From NCBI RefSeq assembly GCF_002068095.1, contig NZ_LWIG01000001.1, positions 823,632-867,618 on the forward strand: a DNA stretch of 43,987 nucleotides, in the 5' to 3' direction. The notes beneath the pieces are model-generated. The model was not told the origin of the DNA, ran no database searches, and saw nothing but the letters and a program-made list of their open reading frames with translations. The position numbers and the translations under genes are program-made. Every line of letters begins with the position of its first letter. Positions within the stretch are counted from its first letter, which is position 1. Below, one piece after another: positions 9,836-19,003 of this stretch. This DNA comes from Bradyrhizobium sacchari (GTDB lineage: Bacteria; Pseudomonadota; Alphaproteobacteria; Rhizobiales; Xanthobacteraceae).

Positions 9836-10675
9836 CTATTCCGGCGGCCGGTTGCGCTGGCGATCGCTGTAGAGCTTCATGATCGCCGCGGCGGTTTCCT
9901 CGATCGAGCGCCGCGTGACGTCCAGCAGCGGCCAGTCATGCTTGGCGCTCAGCTTGCGGGCGAACGCGACCTCCTCGGTCACCGACTGCTTGTCGGTATA
10001 GGTGTCGCTGCCGGATTCGGCGCCCATCGAGAGCAGGCGGTTCTGGCGGATCTGGATCAGGCGTTCCGGCGTCGCATGCAGGCTCACCACCAGCGGCCGC
10101 GTCAGCGTCTCCAGTTGGGCCGGCACGGGAATGCCGGGCACCAGCGGCACGTTGGCGGTGCGGATGCCGCGATTGGCGAGATAGATCGATGTCGGCGTCT
10201 TCGAGGTGCGGGACACACCGACCAGAACCACGTCGGCGTCGTCGAGACCTTCGACATGCTGACCGTCGTCATGGATCATCGTGTAGTTAAGTGCGTCGAT
10301 GCGCTTGAAATATTCCGCGTTGAGCACGTGCTGGGCGCCGACGCGGCCCGTGGTCGCAGCGCCAAGATAAGCCTCGAACAGCTGCATCACCGGCCCGATG
10401 ATCGAGAGGCTCGGAACATTGATCTGCTTGCACTTGTCCTCGAGCCTGGCGACGAGGTCCTTCTCGAGCAGCGTGAACAGCACGATCCCCGGCGCTTCCT
10501 CGATCTCGTCGAGCACCCGGTCGAGCTGCTTCTGGCTCCGCACCAAGGGATAGACATGCTCGACCGGCGTCACGTTCGCATATTGCGCGGCGACCGCGCG
10601 TGCGACGGTGATCAGCGTCTCGCCGGTGGAGTCGGAGACCAGGTGAAGATGGAAATAATTGTTCGAGGTCGGCAC
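9836..10675 (-). CDS. PPSR/DUF299 kinase-phosphorylase (RP001 homologue)
   Basis: This 279-residue protein belongs to the bifunctional pyruvate, phosphate dikinase / PEP synthase regulatory family, which uses ADP to phosphorylate and phosphate to dephosphorylate its target. Family marks are the N-terminal [14 protein letters not shown], the P-loop-like [18 protein letters not shown] (about residues 153-170), [11 protein letters not shown], and the C-terminal [15 protein letters not shown]. The same family (Rickettsia RP001) flanks the chromosomal origin in Caulobacter and Rickettsia, opposite hemE. Its 5' end faces the candidate origin at 10676-11132. The start ATG at 10675 matches the family's N-terminus. 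Confidence 0.93.
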   Translation of the reverse strand: MPTSNNYFHLHLVSDSTGETLITVARAVAAQYANVTPVEHVYPLVRSQKQLDRVLDEIEEAPGIVLFTLLEKDLVARLEDKCKQINVPSLSIIGPVMQLFEAYLGAATTGRVGAQHVLNAEYFKRIDALNYTMIHDDGQHVEGLDDADVVLVGVSRTSKTPTSIYLANRGIRTANVPLVPGIPVPAQLETLTRPLVVSLHATPERLIQIRQNRLLSMGAESGSDTYTDKQSVTEEVAFARKLSAKHDWPLLDVTRRSIEETAAAIMKLYSDRQRNRPPE

Positions 10676-11132
10676 AAAAACTCTTGGGATGAGGGCGGGG
10701 CGGTTTGTGGATTTCTGTGGAGCTTAACCCCTCGGAAAGGGTTGCGCGACACCAGGGACGGGACAAGTGCCAATTTTCTTCACACCGCTGCCCGCCAGAA
10801 CAAGTCCAACGCCTCACGATGCGGGAAGCGGGATTGCGCGGACAACCACCTTGATAAGCTGCCGACAGGCGCACGCAAGCCTTTGAGTCCGGACGGCTTA
10901 TCGGAACCGGCCCAGCCAGCGCAGGATATGTTGATGGATGTGAACAAGCGTGCGCGAACTGGCGGACGGAATTGCGTGAGTCCAATCCACGGTCACTCAG
11001 ACTCAAACCTTAAGAATCTAAGATTCTAGATTTGAGGAAGGCAATACGGACGGATATGTGTGCAGGGTGAGACCTTAACGAGTTCTTACTATCCCCAGCC
11101 CCTTTCGCGGGGCAGCAATCCGGGCCGCGAAA
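10676..11132. other. Candidate chromosomal replication origin (oriC)
   Basis: This gene-free 457 bp lies between the RP001-type gene (leftward) and hemJ (rightward), the position equivalent to Cori in Caulobacter. Sites seen include TGTGAACAA at 10939-10947 (reverse complement TTGTTCACA, 8 of 9 to TTATNCACA), TGTGGATTT at 10706-10714 (7 of 9), TTATCGGAA near 10899, and CAATCCACG near 10983. An AT-rich dyad GAATCT-A-AGATTC at 11014-11026 is followed by TAGATTT and could serve as an unwinding element. Genes are transcribed away from it on both sides, and parS sites and parAB lie 4-9 kb to the right. The boxes are degenerate, so the call rests mainly on context. Confidence 0.55.
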
Positions 11133-11567
11133 ATGTTCGAAGACGTCTATCTCTGGATCAAGGCGCTGCATGTGATCGCCGTCATCTCCTGGATGGCGGG
11201 CATGCTCTATCTGCCGCGGCTGTTCGTCTATCACTGCGACGCCGAGATCGGCTCGAAACAGTCGGAGACGTTCAAGGTCATGGAGCGCCGGCTGTTCAAG
11301 GCGATCATCAATCCCGCCATGATCGTGACCTGGCTCGCCGGCCTGTTTCTCGCCTGGTCCGGCCATTGGTTCTCGTTCGGCTGGCTGCACGTAAAACTGG
11401 CACTGGTCCTGGCGCTGTCGGCGGTCCACGGCTTTTTTTCGCGCTGGCTGAAGGACTTCGCTGCCGACCGGCGTCCGCGGAGCCAGAAATTCTATCGGAT
11501 TATCAATGAGGTGCCGACCGTCCTGATGATTCTCATCGTCGTCATGGTGATCGTGAAGCCGTTCTAG
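11133..11567 (+). CDS. hemJ: HemJ-type protoporphyrinogen IX oxidase
   Basis: HemJ is the membrane protoporphyrinogen oxidase used by many alphaproteobacteria in haem synthesis. The 144-residue protein has four predicted membrane helices. The first contains KALHVIAVISWMAGMLYLPRLFVYH, with the conserved His12 and the W-M-A-G-x-L-Y-L-P-R-L-F-V-Y-H signature. Further helices are around IINPAMIVTWLAGLFLAW, WLHVKLALVLALSAVHGFF with its conserved Lys, and the C-terminal VPTVLMILIVVMVIVKPF. It faces the candidate origin. hemE, which often lies here in relatives, is missing from the 457-bp gap in front. Confidence 0.9.
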   Translation: MFEDVYLWIKALHVIAVISWMAGMLYLPRLFVYHCDAEIGSKQSETFKVMERRLFKAIINPAMIVTWLAGLFLAWSGHWFSFGWLHVKLALVLALSAVHGFFSRWLKDFAADRRPRSQKFYRIINEVPTVLMILIVVMVIVKPF

Positions 11568-11601
11568 GCAGGCCCCGCGCGGAATCGCTCAGCGCTTCGG
11601 C

Positions 11602-11630
11602 TTGCGGAGCCGGGAGCGATTTTCTATATT
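11602..11630 (+). promoter_or_regulatory. Predicted vegetative promoter of rho
   Basis: TTGCGG at 11602-11607 and TATATT at 11625-11630 are separated by exactly 17 bp, a good match to a housekeeping alphaproteobacterial promoter. Transcription would start near 11637 and leave a leader of about 180 nt before rho, long enough for the attenuation-type autoregulation known for rho in E. coli. Confidence 0.6.
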
Positions 11631-11656
11631 ATCGATATCCCACCCAACGCAGGCGG

Positions 11657-11746
11657 ATGTGGTTGTGTCTGAGCTTTCCAGAGGCCGGACACCGCATCAG
11701 GTTTGAAGCCTCACCGGCACTCTCCTTGCCAGACCTGCGGACCTAA
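11657..11746 (+). CDS. Possible 29-residue leader ORF upstream of rho
   Basis: An ATG at 11657 opens a 29-codon frame beginning MWLCLSFPEAGHRIRF and ending at the TAA at 11744-11746, inside the predicted rho leader. A purine-rich AGGCGG precedes it at a rather short distance. E. coli rho also has a short leader ORF (rhoL), but no similarity is visible and a chance ORF of this size is likely. Confidence 0.25.
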   Translation: MWLCLSFPEAGHRIRFEASPALSLPDLRT

Positions 11747-11815
11747 TCTTCTCACGTCCGCATTTCAGAGCCTCCTCGCACCCCCTCCCTAAGGTTACCC
11801 CACAGGACCACCCCA

Positions 11816-13081
<1,266 letters not shown>

Positions 13082-13103
13082 GTGCAGTGCAGCAAGGGAT
13101 CAG

Positions 13104-13130
13104 AGGGCGCCTTCGGGCGCCCTTTTTGTT
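13104..13130 (+). terminator. Rho-independent terminator of rho
   Basis: An 8-bp perfect stem AGGGCGCC / GGCGCCCT with a TTCG tetraloop is followed by TTTTGTT. It lies 23 nt after the rho stop codon. It separates rho from mnmE, so mnmE must be transcribed from its own promoter within 13131-13397. Confidence 0.9.
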
Positions 13131-13397
13131 GCGCAGCTTTGCTGCAGCGATTTCGCAGCACGAATGGCGCCGCGCAGGTTGGTTGCTCTACTCCACTAAC
13201 GTGTTGATGTATCAAACTAATAATGGAATTCGGCTTGGCCGAACTCTTTGCCGAAGGGCCATTCCTGCAGCACGAATGCTGATATATATTGCAATGCAAT
13301 AAGTGACTTGCTGCAAGATTTGCTGCAGCAAAATCCATCCGCCGCGCGGCGTGAAAACGGATATTTGCCTTTTCACTGGCAGCCGCACAAATAGGCC

Positions 13398-14756
13398 ATG
13401 CATCCGCGAGACCAGACCATTTTTGCGCTGTCATCCGGCCGGGCCCCCAGCGCGATTGCAGTGGTGCGCGTGTCGGGCACGCAGGCCGGCTTGGCGCTGA
13501 CGACGCTCGCGGGCAGACTGCCGGCGCCGCGGCAGGCGAGCCGCAGGCTGCTCCGGGACGGCTCCGGCCAGCCGATCGACGATGCGGTCGTGCTCTGGTT
13601 TCCAGGGCCGGGCAGTGCGACCGGCGAGGACATTGCCGAATTTCACGTCCATGGCGGCCGCGCGGTGCTGTCGGCCGTCCTCGCCGCTATTTCTTTTATT
13701 CCGAATACGCGCGCGGCGGAGCCCGGCGAATTCACCCGGCGCGCCTTTGAGAACGGCAAGCTCGACCTCACCGAGGCCGAGGGTCTCGACGATCTCATAC
13801 ACGCCGACACCGACCGGCAGCGTCGCCAGGCGCTGCGCCAGTTGCAGGGCCTGCTCGGCGACCGCGCGCGCGACTGGCGTGAGCGCATCATCGCGGCCTC
13901 GGCGCTGATCGAGGCCGGCATCGATTTTTCCGATGAGGGTGACGTGCCGGCGGAGCTGCGGGCGCCGGCGGTGAAGGCGATCGAGGCGCTTCACAACGAA
14001 ATCGTGAAAGTCCTTGTGGCACAGGGACATTCCGAACGCCTGCGCGACGGCCTCGTGGTTGCGATCGCGGGCGAGCCGAATGTCGGCAAGTCGACGCTGA
14101 TGAATCAGCTCGCGCGCCGCGAGGTCGCGATCGTCTCGCCGCATGCCGGCACGACGCGTGACGTGATCGAGGTGCAGCTCGATCTCGACGGCTATCCGGT
14201 CACTGTCATCGACACCGCCGGCATTCGCGAGACCGATGACCCGGTCGAGCAGGAAGGCGTGCGCCGCGCGCGCGCGCGAGCCGAGGACGCCGATCTCGTG
14301 CTGTGGCTGGTGGAGGGCGGGAGCGCCGTTGACCCGGACGGAAGATCGTCGCTGTGGACGTCCGGCGACGGAGGCGATCGATCCGGCAGCTCGGTCTGGA
14401 TCGTGCGCAACAAGATCGACCTTGCCGGGCCTGGGGGAGCGGGGCCGGCAGGCGAGTTCGGGATCTCGGCCAGCCGCGGCGACGGCATCCCTGAGCTGGT
14501 CGATGCCCTCGTGGCCTTCGCCGCCAGTTTCTTCGGGACGACCGAGGGCGCCCTGGTGACCCGGACCCGGCAGCGCGATTTGTTGCGCCAGGCCGCAGAC
14601 AGCTTGCGCCGGAGTCTGGACCTTGTAGAAGAGGGCGAAGAGCTGGCCGCCGAAGAGCTACGTGCGGCCGCCTATGCCCTGGGCCGGCTGTTGGGCCGGG
14701 TGGATGTCGAAGACGTCCTCGGGGCCATATTCCAGAAATTCTGCATCGGAAAGTAG
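13398..14756 (+). CDS. mnmE: tRNA uridine-5-carboxymethylaminomethyl GTPase MnmE
   Basis: MnmE works with MnmG to modify the wobble uridine (U34) of certain tRNAs. The 452-residue protein has the N-terminal tetrahydrofolate-binding domain ([13 protein letters not shown] start, [27 protein letters not shown]), and a GTPase domain with G1 GEPNVGKST (about residues 224-232), G2 TTRD, G3 DTAGIRET and G4-like NKID. The C-terminus FCIGK carries the catalytic Cys of the C-I-G-K motif. Its partner mnmG follows after a 539-bp gap that holds parS sites and a dispersed repeat. Confidence 0.97.
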   Translation: MHPRDQTIFALSSGRAPSAIAVVRVSGTQAGLALTTLAGRLPAPRQASRRLLRDGSGQPIDDAVVLWFPGPGSATGEDIAEFHVHGGRAVLSAVLAAISFIPNTRAAEPGEFTRRAFENGKLDLTEAEGLDDLIHADTDRQRRQALRQLQGLLGDRARDWRERIIAASALIEAGIDFSDEGDVPAELRAPAVKAIEALHNEIVKVLVAQGHSERLRDGLVVAIAGEPNVGKSTLMNQLARREVAIVSPHAGTTRDVIEVQLDLDGYPVTVIDTAGIRETDDPVEQEGVRRARARAEDADLVLWLVEGGSAVDPDGRSSLWTSGDGGDRSGSSVWIVRNKIDLAGPGGAGPAGEFGISASRGDGIPELVDALVAFAASFFGTTEGALVTRTRQRDLLRQAADSLRRSLDLVEEGEELAAEELRAAAYALGRLLGRVDVEDVLGAIFQKFCIGK

Positions 14757-14800
14757 AGCTAGTTCTTCAATGTAGAACTAGGCCTTGTTCCATTCCTTGC

Positions 14801-14814
14801 GTTTCGCGTGAAAC
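14801..14814. promoter_or_regulatory. Near-perfect parS site
   Basis: GTTTCGCGTGAAAC differs at one base from the parS core GTTTCACGTGAAAC seen five times nearby. It lies 45 bp after mnmE and may be a weaker ParB nucleation site. Confidence 0.6.
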
Positions 14815-14858
14815 AGCGCCTGGAATGATTCCGGCGCGTCCCGCTATGAGCTCTCGTT

Positions 14859-14872
14859 GTTTCACGTGAAAC
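14859..14872. promoter_or_regulatory. parS site (ParB-binding)
   Basis: A perfect 14-bp palindrome GTTTCACGTGAAAC with flanking T on both sides, matching the widely conserved bacterial parS sequence TGTTTCACGTGAAACA at 15 of 16 positions. It is in the mnmE-mnmG gap. Confidence 0.92.
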
Positions 14873-14962
14873 TCCCACGGCGCCTGCCAACCTGTCTCGG
14901 CCGCCCGCTGGGTATCCAGCATCGCTTCACAGGAGTAAGGATTGAGGCCGGCGGCCGCGCCT

Positions 14963-15048
14963 CGTCATTGCGAGGAGCCCTTGCGACGAAGCAATCCAGG
15001 CTGCCTCTGCGAGGGATTCTGGATTGCTTCGCTTCGCTCGCAATGACG
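14963..15048. repeat. Dispersed palindromic repeat, CGTCATTGCGAG family, copy 1
   Basis: The left arm starts CGTCATTGCGAGGAGC and contains GAAGCAATCCAG; the right arm contains CTGGATTGCTTCGCTTCG and ends CGCAATGACG. The whole element folds into a long hairpin. Two similar copies lie at 20062-20142 and 28380-28459. It has no coding content and lies between the second and third parS sites. Confidence 0.88.
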
Positions 15049-15137
15049 GAGGAGGGGCCGTTGCTATTGGCCCCGCTCTACCGCGTTGAAAGCAGCGTCG
15101 AGTTCGGCAGGTATCCCTTCCTGTTCCCTCCCATTTC

Positions 15138-15151
15138 GTTTCACGTGAAAC
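15138..15151. promoter_or_regulatory. parS site (ParB-binding)
   Basis: A perfect GTTTCACGTGAAAC followed by A, in the mnmE-mnmG gap about 145 bp upstream of mnmG. Confidence 0.92.
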
Positions 15152-15224
15152 ACCTGCGTCTTCAACGCCGGTTCTACTGTGCATGGGGTTGTTTTCGCGA
15201 AATGCATCGCGCTCTCGGCCGCCT

Positions 15225-15238
15225 GTTTCACGTGAAAC
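15225..15238. promoter_or_regulatory. parS site (ParB-binding)
   Basis: A perfect GTTTCACGTGAAAC preceded by T, 57 bp upstream of the mnmG start codon, close enough that bound ParB could affect mnmG expression. Confidence 0.92.
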
Positions 15239-15295
15239 GCCGCCTAACCCAGTTTCTACTTCCGGCTTTTTCCGCTCTGGGATAGAAGTCGGCTC

Positions 15296-17176
15296 ATGCG
15301 AACAGAGCGAGAGAGTTTCGACGTCATCGTGATTGGCGGCGGCCACGCCGGCTGTGAAGCCGCGGCCGCCGCTGCCCGGATGGGTGCTGTGACCGCTCTG
15401 GTGACGCACCGTTTCTCGACGGTCGGCGCGATGTCCTGCAATCCCGCCATCGGTGGCCTCGGCAAGGGTCATCTGGTCCGCGAAGTCGACGCGCTCGACG
15501 GTCTGATGGGACGTGTGGGCGATGCCGGCGGCATCCAGTTTCGCGTTCTCAACCGCCGCAAGGGTCCCGCTGTGCGCGGTCCCCGAGCCCAGGCGGACCG
15601 AAAACTCTATGCGGCGGCGATGCAGGCGGCGATCCGCCAGACCGACGGTCTCTCCGTGATCGAAGGCGAGGCCGATGAGCTGATCGTCGTCGATGGCAGG
15701 GTCACCGGACTGCGTCTGGCCGACGGCCGGGAGCTACGGGCAGGGGCCGTTGTCGTCACCACCGGCACCTTCCTACGCGGTCTGATCCATCTCGGTGAGC
15801 AGAACTGGCCCGCGGGACGGGTTGGAGAGGCGCCCGCAATGGGCCTTTCCAGCGCCTTCGAGCGGGCCGGCTTCACCCTCGGACGGCTCAAGACCGGCAC
15901 GCCGCCGCGTCTGGACGGCACCACGATCGACTGGTCCGCGGTCGAGATGCAGCCTGGAGACGAGCCGCCGGAGCCGTTTTCGGTCATGACCGAGCGCATC
16001 ACGACCCCACAGATTCAGTGCGGCATCACCCGGACCACGTCCGCGACCCATGAGGTGATCCGGGCCAATGTCCATCGCTCCCCGATGTACTCTGGCCAGA
16101 TCAAGAGCTCCGGTCCCCGCTATTGCCCGTCGATCGAGGACAAGATCGTCCGCTTCGGCGACCGCGACGGCCACCAGATCTTCCTGGAGCCGGAGGGGCT
16201 CGACGACAGCACCGTCTATCCCAATGGCATCTCCACCTCGCTGCCGGAGGAGGTCCAGCTCGCGATCCTCGCCAGCATTCCCGGGCTGGAGCGGGTGAAG
16301 ATGGTACGGCCGGGCTACGCCATCGAATACGACCACATCGATCCCCGCGAGCTCGATCCGACCCTGCAGACCAAGCGCCTTCGTGGTCTCTTCCTCGCCG
16401 GACAGATCAATGGCACCACTGGATATGAAGAAGCCGCCGGGCAGGGTATCGTGGCGGGCCTGAACGCTGCACTCTCCGCCAGTGGAGCCGCTCTGACGGT
16501 GTTTGATCGTGCCGATGGCTATCTCGGCGTGATGATCGACGACCTCGTCACCCGCGGCATCAGTGAGCCCTATCGGATGTTCACCTCCAGGGCCGAGTAC
16601 CGGCTGACGCTGCGGGCGGACAATGCCGACCAGCGCCTGAGCGAGAAGGGCATTGCGCTCGGATGCGTCGGCAGCGCCCGCGCCCGGCATCACCGCGCCA
16701 AGATGGACGCCCTGAACGCCGCCCGGACGCTGTCGAAGTCGCTGACCATCACTCCGAATGAAGCGATCAAGCGCGGGCTGTCCCTGAACCGGGACGGCCA
16801 GCGCCGCTCGGCCTTCGAGCTGATGGCCTATCCGGAGATCGGCTGGAGCCAGGTCCGCGCGATCTGGCCGGAGCTGTCCAGCATCGATCCGGTCATCGCC
16901 ACCCATCTCGAGATCGACGCCAAATACGACGTCTACCTGGAGCGCCAGAGCGCCGACGTCGAAGCCTTCCGGCGCGATGAGGGGATGGTGCTGTCGGATG
17001 TGGACTATAGCCTCGTCCCAGGTCTCTCCAACGAAGTTCGTGCCAAGCTGGAGAAGGCACGGCCGTTCACCGTCGGCCAGGCCGGCCGCATCGACGGCAT
17101 GACGCCCGCGGCGCTCGGCATCCTCGCGGCCTATCTGCGCCGAGAGGCTCGAAAGACTTCCAAGGCAATCGCATAG
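15296..17176 (+). CDS. mnmG: tRNA uridine-5-carboxymethylaminomethyl FAD enzyme MnmG (GidA)
   Basis: MnmG is the FAD- and folate-dependent partner of MnmE in U34 tRNA modification. The 626-residue protein has the FAD dinucleotide-binding motif [21 protein letters not shown] (residues 10-30), the GidA signatures [23 protein letters not shown] (residues 48-69) and [17 protein letters not shown], and the second signature [23 protein letters not shown] (about residues 361-383). The C-terminal helical domain, which binds MnmE, is complete. rsmG follows in the same frame after only 9 nt, with a parS site overlapping the junction. Confidence 0.97.
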   Translation: MRTERESFDVIVIGGGHAGCEAAAAAARMGAVTALVTHRFSTVGAMSCNPAIGGLGKGHLVREVDALDGLMGRVGDAGGIQFRVLNRRKGPAVRGPRAQADRKLYAAAMQAAIRQTDGLSVIEGEADELIVVDGRVTGLRLADGRELRAGAVVVTTGTFLRGLIHLGEQNWPAGRVGEAPAMGLSSAFERAGFTLGRLKTGTPPRLDGTTIDWSAVEMQPGDEPPEPFSVMTERITTPQIQCGITRTTSATHEVIRANVHRSPMYSGQIKSSGPRYCPSIEDKIVRFGDRDGHQIFLEPEGLDDSTVYPNGISTSLPEEVQLAILASIPGLERVKMVRPGYAIEYDHIDPRELDPTLQTKRLRGLFLAGQINGTTGYEEAAGQGIVAGLNAALSASGAALTVFDRADGYLGVMIDDLVTRGISEPYRMFTSRAEYRLTLRADNADQRLSEKGIALGCVGSARARHHRAKMDALNAARTLSKSLTITPNEAIKRGLSLNRDGQRRSAFELMAYPEIGWSQVRAIWPELSSIDPVIATHLEIDAKYDVYLERQSADVEAFRRDEGMVLSDVDYSLVPGLSNEVRAKLEKARPFTVGQAGRIDGMTPAALGILAAYLRREARKTSKAIA

Positions 17177-17178
17177 GC

Positions 17179-17192
17179 GTTTCACGTGAAAC
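17179..17192. promoter_or_regulatory. parS site overlapping the rsmG start codon
   Basis: A perfect GTTTCACGTGAAAC followed by A, starting 3 bp after the mnmG stop. Its internal GTG (17186-17188) is the only ordinary start codon in the rsmG frame between the mnmG stop and the conserved part of RsmG. Confidence 0.92.
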
Positions 17193-17956
17193 AGCGCGGA
17201 CCGGGCGGGGACAGGCCGCTATCGCGACGACCCGGAGCGGGGGGCGCGGGTCGTCGATCCGAACCGGCGCCGGCCCGACGGAAGATCGACAAGGCCAGTG
17301 CCAACGATCAGGCACTCGACTCCATCATCGCCGCCGACAAACGCGAGGCGCTGAAGCTCGCGCCCGTTTCACGTGAAACCGAGGACCGGCTCGATCGCTA
17401 CATCGCGCTGCTGCGGGAGTGGCAGGCCAAGACCAATCTGGTCGCGCCCTCGACCCTGCCAAACCTCTGGACCCGGCACATCGCCGATTCGCTCCAGCTC
17501 GTCGATCTCGCGTCGACCGCACGGCGCTGGGCCGACCTCGGCAGCGGCGGCGGCTTTCCTGGCGTCGTGCTCGCCTGCGCCATGGCTGGGAGGCCGGGCG
17601 CCAGCGTCCATCTCGTCGAGCGAATCGCCAAGAAGGCGGCCTTCCTGCGTGAAGCGATTCGCGTCACCACATCTCCGGGAGTCGTACATCTCGCTGAGAT
17701 CGGGGATAATGTGGATAGAATCACCGGCCCCGTCGATTGCGTCACCGCGCGTGCGCTGGCTCCGCTACATCAACTTATCGGCTTTGCGGAGCCGCTGATG
17801 CGCCAAGGTGCAAAAGCGTTGTTTCTCAAGGGTCAAGATGTAGAGGCTGAATTGACCGAAGCCGCTAAATATTGGAATATTCGGCCGCAGCTCCATCAAA
17901 GCCGCACCGGCGACGGTTGGGTCGTCGAGCTGACATCAGTTGAACGGCGCGGGTGA
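17186..17956 (+). CDS. rsmG: 16S rRNA (guanine-527-N7) methyltransferase RsmG (GidB)
   Basis: RsmG methylates G527 of 16S rRNA using SAM. The core shows RLDRYIALLREWQAKTNLVA (typical N-terminal helix), LWTRHIADSLQL, the SAM-binding ADLGSGGGFPGVVLA, and the late DCVTARALAPLHQL. From GTG 17186 the product is 256 residues, about 35-45 longer than common RsmG proteins. The extra N-terminus is basic and Gly/Pro/Arg-rich and may not be translated if a rarer start further in is used. Two parS sites fall within the gene: one contains the GTG, the other (17366-17379) encodes VSRET. The stop overlaps a GTG in front of parA. Confidence 0.92.
   Translation: MKQRGPGGDRPLSRRPGAGGAGRRSEPAPARRKIDKASANDQALDSIIAADKREALKLAPVSRETEDRLDRYIALLREWQAKTNLVAPSTLPNLWTRHIADSLQLVDLASTARRWADLGSGGGFPGVVLACAMAGRPGASVHLVERIAKKAAFLREAIRVTTSPGVVHLAEIGDNVDRITGPVDCVTARALAPLHQLIGFAEPLMRQGAKALFLKGQDVEAELTEAAKYWNIRPQLHQSRTGDGWVVELTSVERRG
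17366..17379. promoter_or_regulatory. parS site inside rsmG coding sequence
   Basis: A perfect GTTTCACGTGAAAC within rsmG, read as codons for V-S-R-E-T (residues 61-65 from the GTG start). A VSRET motif at this position in alphaproteobacterial RsmG is known to reflect an embedded parS. Confidence 0.92.
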
Positions 17957-17985
17957 GGCGTTCAGGGGTTGATTGGGGAATTTCG

Positions 17986-18840
17986 ATGACCGTGATTGAC
18001 GAGCCGCAGCAAGAACAGACTGCTGAAGTCCCGCCGGGCCATCCGCGCATCCTGGCGCTGGCGAATCAGAAGGGCGGCGTGGGAAAAACAACCACAGCGA
18101 TCAACCTCGGCACGGCGCTCGCCGCGATTGGCGAGCGCGTCCTCATCGTCGATCTCGATCCGCAGGGCAACGCCTCGACCGGCCTCGGCATCGATCGCCG
18201 CAATCGCTCCTGCTCGACTTATGACGTGCTGATCGGTGAAGCGCCTCTGCGCGAAGCGGTCGTCTCGACCGCGGTGCCGCGGCTGCACATCGCACCCTCG
18301 ACCATGGATCTCTCCGGCCTCGAGCTCGAACTCGGCACCACCCCCGGCCGCGCCTTCAAGCTGCGCGACGCGATCGGCGCGCTCAACAACAACGTCTCGC
18401 CGGATGCCGACTACACCTATGTGCTGATCGACTGCCCGCCGTCGCTCAACCTGCTCACGGTCAACGCGATGGCGGCGTCGGACGCGATCCTGGTGCCGCT
18501 GCAATGCGAGTTCTTCGCGCTCGAAGGTCTGTCGCAATTGCTGCAGACGGTGGAGCAGGTGCGCTCGACGCTGAACCCGAATTTGTCGATCCACGGCATC
18601 GTGCTGACCATGTTCGATTCGCGCAACAACCTCTCGAACCAGGTCGTCGCCGACGTCCGCCAGTTCATGGGCGAGAAGGTCTACAAGACCATGATCCCGC
18701 GCAACGTGCGCATCTCGGAGGCGCCGTCCTACGGCAAGCCGGTGCTGGTCTACGATCTCAAATGCGTCGGCAGCGAAGCTTACTTGCGCCTCGCCACCGA
18801 AGTGATCCAGCGCGAGCGCGAGCTGCGTACGACGCATTGA
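17986..18840 (+). CDS. parA: Chromosome partitioning ATPase ParA
   Basis: ParA is the deviant-Walker ATPase that moves ParB-parS complexes during chromosome segregation. The 284-residue protein has the deviant Walker A KGGVGKTTT (residues 29-37) with the signature Lys, the A' motif VDLDPQGNASTGLG, and Walker B YVLIDCPPSLNLLTVNA (about residue 144). The ATG at 17986 is chosen over the GTG at 17953 because GGGGAA lies 6 nt upstream and the conserved family start follows. There is no long DNA-binding N-terminal extension, so this is a chromosomal (type Ib-like) ParA. It is followed by parB after a 163-bp gap that contains a dispersed repeat. Confidence 0.97.
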   Translation: MTVIDEPQQEQTAEVPPGHPRILALANQKGGVGKTTTAINLGTALAAIGERVLIVDLDPQGNASTGLGIDRRNRSCSTYDVLIGEAPLREAVVSTAVPRLHIAPSTMDLSGLELELGTTPGRAFKLRDAIGALNNNVSPDADYTYVLIDCPPSLNLLTVNAMAASDAILVPLQCEFFALEGLSQLLQTVEQVRSTLNPNLSIHGIVLTMFDSRNNLSNQVVADVRQFMGEKVYKTMIPRNVRISEAPSYGKPVLVYDLKCVGSEAYLRLATEVIQRERELRTTH

Positions 18841-18851
18841 ATCCTGATGAT

Positions 18852-18956
18852 GTCATTCCGGGCAATTCGCGGCACGCGGATTGATCCGGAATCCCGAGAT
18901 TTGAAATTGAACTACGTCGAGATTCCGGGTTCGCGTGCGCGCGCCCCGGAATGACG
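18852..18956. repeat. Dispersed palindromic repeat, GTCATTCCGGG family, copy 1
   Basis: The outer arms GTCATTCCGGGCAATTCGCG and CGCGCGCCCCGGAATGACG pair imperfectly around a central GGAATCCCGAGATT / GAGATTCCGGGTT pair. Similar copies are at 21219-21331 and 31264-31368. It fills most of the parA-parB intergenic gap. Confidence 0.85.
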
Positions 18957-19003
18957 GGAACAGAGTAGCAGGAGCGTTCGAGTTGAATCCAAGGGAGTTG
19001 GCA

